Assembly: GCA_020465985.1 (NCBI GenBank)
Contig: JAANYP010007556.1
Span: 181,849-245,848 of the forward strand
Length of the DNA: 64,000 nucleotides
Direction of reading: 5' to 3'
DNA from: Centrapalus pauciflorus
Taxonomy: Eukaryota > Streptophyta > Magnoliopsida > Asterales > Asteraceae
The notes below the pieces were generated by a model. That model did not search any database and was not told the DNA's origin. It saw only the letters and a list, made by a program, of their open reading frames with translations. Made by a program: the position numbers and the translations under genes. The stretch's first letter is position 1; the number at the start of each line of letters is the position of its first letter. Positions 63,621 through 64,000 of this stretch are shown here, in pieces.

Positions 63621-64000
63621 TGTAACACCCTCCCTTAACCCGGAAATGCCACGTCAATACAATACACAGGTGGCAATAACGCAACAACTCTATAACACAT
63701 AAGTCAGAAGGATACACTGAAATCACTGGTAATTTAAAGCTTTTATACAAACATATTATCCGCTAAATCACATAAGCCCAAAAGGTGCTAACATAAACTG
63801 TATTGATCAGATCATTACACGAAATTAACACAAAGCTTCCCAGATGATTCCCGATCCCAGCTCATCAAGCACGGCTACAAATCCTGTCACTGATACCCTG
63901 AACATGGAAGACTCGAATACGTAAGCTCGAAAGCTCGTGAGTACTCGAGGGTTAGACTCTGCACAGTAAACACATAGCATGCGAACACGTAGCACATACA
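63621..64000 (-). mobile_element. Partial LTR of the same retrotransposon family, opposite strand
   Basis: TGTAACACCCTCCC at 63621 begins the reverse complement of the last ~380 bases of the LTR described at 54924-56928 (matching CCGGAAATGCCACGTCAAT, CATAAGCCCAAAAG, AAAGCTCGTGAGTACTCGAG). Substitutions and small indels are frequent, so this is an older copy. The element continues beyond the window, and whether it is full-length or a solo LTR is unknown. Confidence 0.85.

Overview
The window is nuclear DNA of a flowering plant, most likely a eudicot. It is very AT-rich, has spliced genes with GT-AG introns, many long (TA)n tracts, and transposons of nearly every plant class. An asterid origin, possibly Asteraceae, is only a guess from the style of the repeats.

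Four host genes can be modelled. Two are bHLH transcription factors of the Arabidopsis Ib(1) type (bHLH36/118/120/125/126-like), at 8600-9933 and 28911-30745. They lie on the same strand about 20 kb apart; each encodes 255 residues in three exons with phase-0 introns, so they are a duplicated pair. The third (40322-44913, + strand, seven exons, 242 residues) is a conserved plant coiled-coil protein of unknown function. The fourth (47935-50918, - strand, five exons, 618 residues) has a VARLMGLD-type motif and a DUF4378-like C-terminus, and so belongs to the TRM/LONGIFOLIA-like family. I see no obvious pathway link between these genes.

The rest is mostly mobile DNA. At 54924-61458 there is an almost intact, very young LTR retrotransposon. 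It has 2-kb LTRs, a 5-bp target duplication, a primer-binding site and a polypurine tract. It encodes only Gag, and the reading frame stops where protease would begin, so it is a non-autonomous (TR-GAG-like) element. A diverged LTR of the same family starts at 63621 in the opposite orientation. Mutator-like elements sharing a TIR that starts near GAGTAAATTACAAA occur at 23049-24421, 25729, 52315-53920 and 63030. The first carries a captured fragment of the ribosomal protein L18a gene and is therefore a Pack-MULE. Both complete MULEs have perfect 9-bp target duplications. Several small Helitrons with A|TC...CTAG|T ends are scattered through the window.

The most distinctive local family is a set of inverted-repeat elements embedded in (TA)n microsatellites. 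Their ends carry GGGTTCAATGGAAAACC and their interiors carry repeated GATGCATCA motifs. Copies lie upstream of and inside bHLH gene 2, inside an intron of the coiled-coil gene, and at two intergenic sites. Other content includes SINE-like pairs, hAT-like MITEs, a gypsy LTR fragment near 33 kb, degenerate tandem arrays and a 196-bp tandem duplication.
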